The notes under the pieces were generated by a model. That model was not told the DNA's origin, ran no database searches, and worked only from the letters and a program-made list of their open reading frames with translations. From Leptospira ainlahdjerensis (GTDB lineage: Bacteria; Spirochaetota; Leptospiria; Leptospirales; Leptospiraceae): a stretch of 7,500 nucleotides of DNA. Both the position numbers and the translations under genes were made by a program. Numbering within the stretch: position 1 is the first letter of the stretch; every line of letters starts with the position of its first letter. The stretch lies in contig NZ_JAFFPU010000058.1 in NCBI RefSeq assembly GCF_016919175.1, positions 1-7,500 of the forward strand. The letters are read 5' to 3'. Shown in pieces: positions 1-7,500 of this stretch.

Positions 1-656
1 GTCAAATTACGATCACAAACGGAAACACTTCAAGCGCGGACAATACAGCCTGGTCTGCGGGAGCGACTTATGTATATAAGAGAACCGGGTCCAATTGGGT
101 GCAAGAGGCCTACTTAAAAGCGGATAGCGCTCCGGCAGGTTATCAGCTCGGTTATAGCGTAGCAATGGAAGGAAATACGATAGCGGCAGGAGCGCCCGGT
201 GCGGCGGAAGGAGCTGTCTATGTCTTTATTAGAAACGGAATCAACTGGACTCAACAAGATACGGTGACTCCTTCCAATCCGGCAACTGTAACACTTTTCG
301 GATATTCCGTTTCACTTTCGGGAGAAAGTATCGCCGTGGGAACATATTGGGAAAACGGAAACGAAAATAGAATCATAAACGGAACCACGGCAAATACGAA
401 TAATTCCTTACCGGAATCCGGAGCGACATACGTATATAAAAGGAACGGTGCCGCTTGGACTCAGGAATCCTATCTTAAAACTACAAACGTACAATCCGGA
501 GATTGGTTCGGAATCAGTGTCGGAATTTCCCACGACACGGTGATTGCAGGAGCCCCACAGGAAGACAGCGGGCAAAACACGATCACACATGGAACATTAG
601 AAAATTGGAATGAATCCAAACCAAACTCCGGAGCCGTCTACGTTTTCAACCGATAA
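1..656 (+). CDS. FG-GAP repeat protein, C-terminal part (5' end outside window)
   Basis: The frame is open from base 3 to the TAA at 654-656, giving 217 codons, so the gene enters from the left and its start is not visible. The GTG at 99 lies inside a repeat and is not a credible start. The protein consists of FG-GAP-like beta-propeller blade repeats. Each has an aromatic-Gly-x-Ser-Val core (LGYSVAMEGNTIAAGAP, FGYSVSLSGESIAVGT, FGISVGISHDTVIAGAP). Each ends in a GA-x-YV-(F/Y)-x-R strand followed in most by NGxxWTQ. Such repeats occur in integrin-alpha-like propellers and in families of leptospiral exported proteins. A surface or adhesion role is inferred only. I see no integrin-type DxDxDG calcium loop. 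The protein ends directly on the last YVFNR strand. It converges on the lipoprotein gene ending at 702, with 45 bases between and no strong terminator. Confidence 0.8.
   Translation, partial: QITITNGNTSSADNTAWSAGATYVYKRTGSNWVQEAYLKADSAPAGYQLGYSVAMEGNTIAAGAPGAAEGAVYVFIRNGINWTQQDTVTPSNPATVTLFGYSVSLSGESIAVGTYWENGNENRIINGTTANTNNSLPESGATYVYKRNGAAWTQESYLKTTNVQSGDWFGISVGISHDTVIAGAPQEDSGQNTITHGTLENWNESKPNSGAVYVFNR
96..653 (+). repeat. Three tandem FG-GAP-type repeat units
   Basis: Units can be set from the conserved Trp codon: 96-245 (50 residues), 246-455 (70 residues) and 456-653 (66 residues, ending before the next Trp). The end of a further unit lies at 3-95. The longer units carry an Asn/Thr/Ser-rich insertion of about 20 residues (ITxG...N...S) before the GA-x-YV strand; the 50-residue unit lacks it. 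DNA similarity is visible between 61-120 and 421-480, where about two thirds of bases match by eye. This suggests old internal duplication rather than recent copying. Confidence 0.75.
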
Positions 657-701
657 AAAATCAGATTTTAAAAGTTTAGAAGGGAAGAATTTTCCAAAAA
701 A

Positions 702-1862
702 TCAATTACAAGCGTGCGAAACCGCAATTCCGTATTTAAAACCGAGGTAACATTCAGCTTTCGTTCGATCCGCCAAGCTCACACCTTGATTGTAAATAAG
801 AGCTTCTGCGAGTTTAGCGTCTAAACCCGCCCCTCCCGCATAAACACCTAAGTAAGATAAATTATTACCCGCAGCTGGATAGACATTGGTTGTAGACTTA
901 TGCAAAGCCCCGTTGACATACATCGAAGTGCCCGAAGCGCTGAATTGCATAGATAAGATATGAGCGGAATTGGTCGCATAGGTGTTACTTCTAAAGTCGC
1001 CTCCTCCGTTGTTGACGTTGAGTTGGGAATTGTAAAACTTCAATATCATCGTAATACCCGGTCCGGATAAGTGAAGAATCCCTTCGCTTGCAAACGAATT
1101 CGCGTTTTGCTCCAAAACGAAAAGAATCGTGTAATCGCTTCCAGTGATCGGAACGCCAGAACCGGAAAAAAAACGGCCTTCCGCGTTACTCATCTGCACA
1201 AACGGTCTTTGGTTTTTGTAATTTGCCAGCCAATAAGGTTCTTGATTCGAGTAATATCTCGTGAACACATTTCCATTCACTTGATCGGTCCAAGTCGTAA
1301 TCTTATTCGATCCGTCCTTTGCGATTCCCGATTCTCCATCGAGCCAAAGAACCAAGTTAGAAACATCGGATGGCAGGTAATACGTCGTTGCTTGAACCGT
1401 TTCCGAATAGGATTTTGAACCGTCGTTTTGAATTTTTTCCAAAAGGTAATATCGGGTTTCCCCTCCGTTCAGACCCGAATGAGAGTAAGTATTTCCCGTG
1501 GAACCACCGCCAGTAATCTCGGGAGAATTAGTCGTTACGGAAGAAGTGGACGAAGAATAAATTTTATAACGAGCTCCGTCCGCATTTGAGGACCAAGTTA
1601 ATTTTACCGAATGAATATCGGCCGCAGCGCTGAAAGCCAAGTTCGGATTTACGTTGCCGACCTGTCCTCCACTTCCCGCGATTAGATTCGGGACGGCGAC
1701 TTGCAAAAAAAGTCCAGCTGGGTTACTTACGTCAAAACTAAATTTTTTAGCTTCCATACACGAAAATTGGAGCAAAAAAAGAAGAATTCCGAACTGGCTT
1801 TTCAGAAAGAGGAAATTTCCCCGTGAGAATATGTTATGCAATTTTGAAAAAGAGTCCATCAT
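702..1862 (-). CDS. Putative lipoprotein with FN3-like and LamG/concanavalin-like domains
   Basis: 386 residues. The N-terminus has a hydrophobic stretch (residues about 17-33) ending in LLQFSC, a permissive spirochaete-type lipobox with Cys35 as the likely lipidated residue. Leu is at -4, not the usual -3. A linker with SNPAGLFLQ follows. Residues about 76-160 look like a fibronectin type III fold (VKLTW, YKIY, YYL, then ETVQATT). Residues about 165-380 look like a LamG/concanavalin-type beta sandwich. It opens with LVLWLDGESGI and W191-TDQ, and ends in KLAEALIYNQ and the ECYLGFKYGI tail common to such domains. Cys371 and Cys385 could pair. I infer an envelope or surface location with carbohydrate or protein binding; the ligand is unknown. 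Start: tandem ATGs at 1857-1862 with no clear Shine-Dalgarno sequence. A TTG at 1839-1841 would shorten the 34-residue signal region, so the start is uncertain. The gene lies downstream of rplQ on the same strand, behind a strong terminator, so it probably has its own promoter. Confidence 0.72.
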   Translation of the reverse strand: MMDSFSKLHNIFSRGNFLFLKSQFGILLFLLQFSCMEAKKFSFDVSNPAGLFLQVAVPNLIAGSGGQVGNVNPNLAFSAAADIHSVKLTWSSNADGARYKIYSSSTSSVTTNSPEITGGGSTGNTYSHSGLNGGETRYYLLEKIQNDGSKSYSETVQATTYYLPSDVSNLVLWLDGESGIAKDGSNKITTWTDQVNGNVFTRYYSNQEPYWLANYKNQRPFVQMSNAEGRFFSGSGVPITGSDYTILFVLEQNANSFASEGILHLSGPGITMILKFYNSQLNVNNGGGDFRSNTYATNSAHILSMQFSASGTSMYVNGALHKSTTNVYPAAGNNLSYLGVYAGGAGLDAKLAEALIYNQGVSLADRTKAECYLGFKYGIAVSHACN

Positions 1863-1942
1863 AGGAAAGGCTACTATCCAAGCTTTCAGTCAATTACGAG
1901 CAAAGGCTCATCTACTCAAAGCAACAGCCTATCCCTTTTCTG

Positions 1943-1970
1943 TTGATCATTTTTTATAGGATGATATAAA
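1943..1970 (+). promoter_or_regulatory. Possible plus-strand promoter in the intergenic region
   Basis: TTGATC (1943-1948), a 16-base spacer, then TATAAA (1965-1970). It overlaps the minus-strand candidate promoter and points toward two plus-strand hairpins with T runs (1987-2015 and 2075-2109). No coding sequence lies downstream, so any product would be a short non-coding transcript. AT-rich sequence makes such matches common. Confidence 0.22.
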
Positions 1971-1988
1971 TATTTCTTAAATGTCCAA
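1961..1988 (-). promoter_or_regulatory. Possible sigma70-type promoter for the lipoprotein gene
   Basis: Read on the minus strand, TTGGAC (1983-1988) is followed after 16 bases by TATCAT (1961-1966). Initiation near 1954 would leave a leader of about 90 bases before the ATG at 1862. The match is moderate and the region is AT-rich, so chance is a real alternative. Confidence 0.3.
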
Positions 1989-2015
1989 TTCCTGATCGTA
2001 AATCAGAATTTTTTT
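1987..2015 (+). terminator. Terminator-like hairpin, plus strand
   Basis: The arms are AATT-c-CTGAT and ATCAG-AATT with a single bulged C and loop CGTAA. The 3' arm runs into seven consecutive T (2009-2015). This is the shape of an intrinsic terminator on the plus strand, although the stem is AT-rich and no known gene ends here. Confidence 0.35.
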
Positions 2016-2074
2016 CCACAATAGATTGAGCAAGAAAAGTATATCCATTCTCTAACAAGATCCAGACAGCCCTT

Positions 2075-2109
2075 TCCTACTTTTTTTTAAAAGTAGGAAC
2101 TCCTTTTTT
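2075..2109 (+). terminator. Terminator-like inverted repeat, plus strand
   Basis: A perfect 10-base stem, TCCTACTTTT (2075-2084) with AAAAGTAGGA (2089-2098), and a TTTT loop, followed by ACTCC and six T (2104-2109). On the opposite strand no T run follows, so if it terminates transcription it does so rightward. No gene ending here is visible. Confidence 0.38.
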
Positions 2110-2180
2110 CATCCAGCAAACGGCAATGACTTAGTTTTCGCAAAAAGTAAGCCGGAAGTATTCCTAAAAAACAGAAAAGG

Positions 2181-2206
2181 AAAAATCCCGAAAACAGTTC
2201 TTTCGG
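2181..2206 (-). terminator. Auxiliary terminator-like hairpin after rplQ
   Basis: Stem CCGAAA (2188-2193) with TTTCGG (2201-2206) and a 7-base loop. On the minus strand it is followed by GATTTTT. It is the third hairpin with a T run after rplQ and may catch read-through from the main terminator. Confidence 0.4.
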
Positions 2207-2210
2207 TTCT

Positions 2211-2228
2211 AAAAACCTCAAAGGTTTT
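2211..2228 (-). terminator. Auxiliary weak hairpin after rplQ
   Basis: Stem AAAACC (2212-2217) with GGTTTT (2223-2228) and a 5-base loop. On the minus strand the second arm merges into a run of five T. It is AT-rich and weak alone, and lies between the main terminator and the hairpin at 2188-2206. Confidence 0.3.
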
Positions 2229-2236
2229 ACCGGAAA

Positions 2237-2266
2237 ATAAAAAAGCCCGGCTGAAACCGGGCTTTT
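2237..2266 (-). terminator. Intrinsic terminator of the ribosomal/rpoA operon
   Basis: A perfect 10-base stem, AAAAGCCCGG (2241-2250) with CCGGGCTTTT (2257-2266), and a 6-base loop. Read on the minus strand, the GC-rich core is followed by TTTTTTATT (to 2238). It starts about 40 bases after the rplQ stop, the expected place for the operon end. The plus-strand side also has four T after the stem, so weak bidirectional activity is possible. Confidence 0.9.
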
Positions 2267-2267
2267 C

Positions 2268-2305
2268 ACCAAGAAGAAACTTGGTAATCGAAGCGTGTGG
2301 ATCGA

Positions 2306-2308
<3 letters not shown>
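2268..2308 (-). repeat. Two abutting hairpins at the rplQ stop codon
   Basis: Stem one is TAATCGA (2285-2291) with TCGATTA (2302-2308), 10-base loop. Its outer arm contains the rplQ stop codon (2306-2308). Stem two is ACCAAG (2268-2273) with CTTGGT (2280-2285), 6-base loop. They share base 2285, so they cannot both form fully. One base (2267) separates the second from the main terminator stem. A role as a 3'-end stabiliser is inferred. Confidence 0.5.
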
Positions 2309-2848
<540 letters not shown>

Positions 2849-2849
2849 T

Positions 2850-5272
<2,423 letters not shown>

Positions 5273-5276
5273 ATTT

Positions 5277-5391
<115 letters not shown>

Positions 5392-5399
5392 AACAATTC

Positions 5400-5619
<220 letters not shown>

Positions 5620-5621
5620 GA

Positions 5622-6185
<564 letters not shown>

Positions 6186-6195
6186 GAGTTTAGGC

Positions 6196-7500
<1,305 letters not shown>

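Larger units (their letters stand above)
1863..2305. other. Intergenic region rich in inverted repeats
   Basis: 443 bases between the lipoprotein start and the rplQ stop. It holds the operon terminator and several other hairpins (annotated separately), weak promoter-like sequences on both strands, and no convincing coding sequence. An open frame at 2087-2272 on the minus strand runs through the terminator hairpin and is rejected. No tRNA-like cloverleaf was recognised. Confidence 0.8.

Noticed and set aside
99..101. GTG as a start for the FG-GAP gene
   Set aside because: The frame is open back to base 3 and the upstream codons encode another recognisable repeat end, so this GTG is internal.
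657..701. Possible shared terminator between the two convergent genes
   Set aside because: AAAATC/GATTTT at 657-669 has a one-base loop, and GGAA/TTCC at 683-694 is short with no T run in the right place; neither is convincing.
1071..1418. Plus-strand 115-codon frame inside the lipoprotein gene
   Set aside because: Antisense to a gene with recognisable domains; no ribosome binding site or family features.
1893..1914. GAGC-AAAG-GCTC hairpin in the lipoprotein leader as a riboswitch or tRNA part
   Set aside because: Only a 4-base stem with no conserved surrounding structure that I recognise.
2087..2272. 61-codon minus-strand frame after rplQ
   Set aside because: It reads through the intrinsic terminator and other hairpins, has no family resemblance, and its first residues are just the terminator stem translated.

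Overview
This window is the promoter-distal end of a bacterial spc/alpha ribosomal-protein operon, followed by two surface-protein genes. The best fit is a Leptospira species. The reasons are the gene order secY-adk-infA-rpmJ-rpsM-rpsK-rpsD-rpoA-rplQ with no map gene, a neighbouring FG-GAP repeat protein, and a spirochaete-style lipoprotein with a LamG-like domain. Base composition looks low-40s percent G+C by eye, which would suit one of the higher-G+C leptospires. The genus call is recognition from memory, not a search, and the species is not resolved.

Right part (7500 down to 2306, all on the minus strand): nine genes packed end to end with gaps of 1 to 22 bases and no internal promoter or terminator that I can see. 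They encode SecY (5' end outside the window), adenylate kinase, initiation factor IF-1, and ribosomal proteins L36, S13, S11 and S4. RNA polymerase alpha and L17 follow. rpmJ (37 codons, 5278-5391) is short and easily missed. Two start codons are not ATG: rpoA uses TTG and infA uses GTG. Both are fixed by a Shine-Dalgarno sequence and an in-frame stop just upstream. The operon couples protein export, adenylate balance, translation initiation, 30S/50S assembly and transcription in one transcript.

Middle (1863-2305): a 443-base gap rich in inverted repeats. A strong intrinsic terminator (2237-2266, minus strand) ends the operon. It is preceded by two hairpins packed against the rplQ stop codon and followed by two more, each with a T run. 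Further left are two hairpins followed by T runs on the plus strand, plus weak promoter-like sequences in both directions.

Left part: a minus-strand gene (702-1862) for a probable lipoprotein with an FN3-like and a LamG-like domain. It converges on the 3' end of a plus-strand FG-GAP repeat protein gene (1-656, 5' end outside the window). These look like accessory envelope or surface proteins next to a core operon.

I see no CRISPR array, transposon, phage gene, tRNA or rRNA, and no clear undescribed system. The observations most worth checking are the unusual DNA-contact loop of the alpha C-terminal domain, the dense hairpin series after rplQ, and a possible small plus-strand transcript in the gap.
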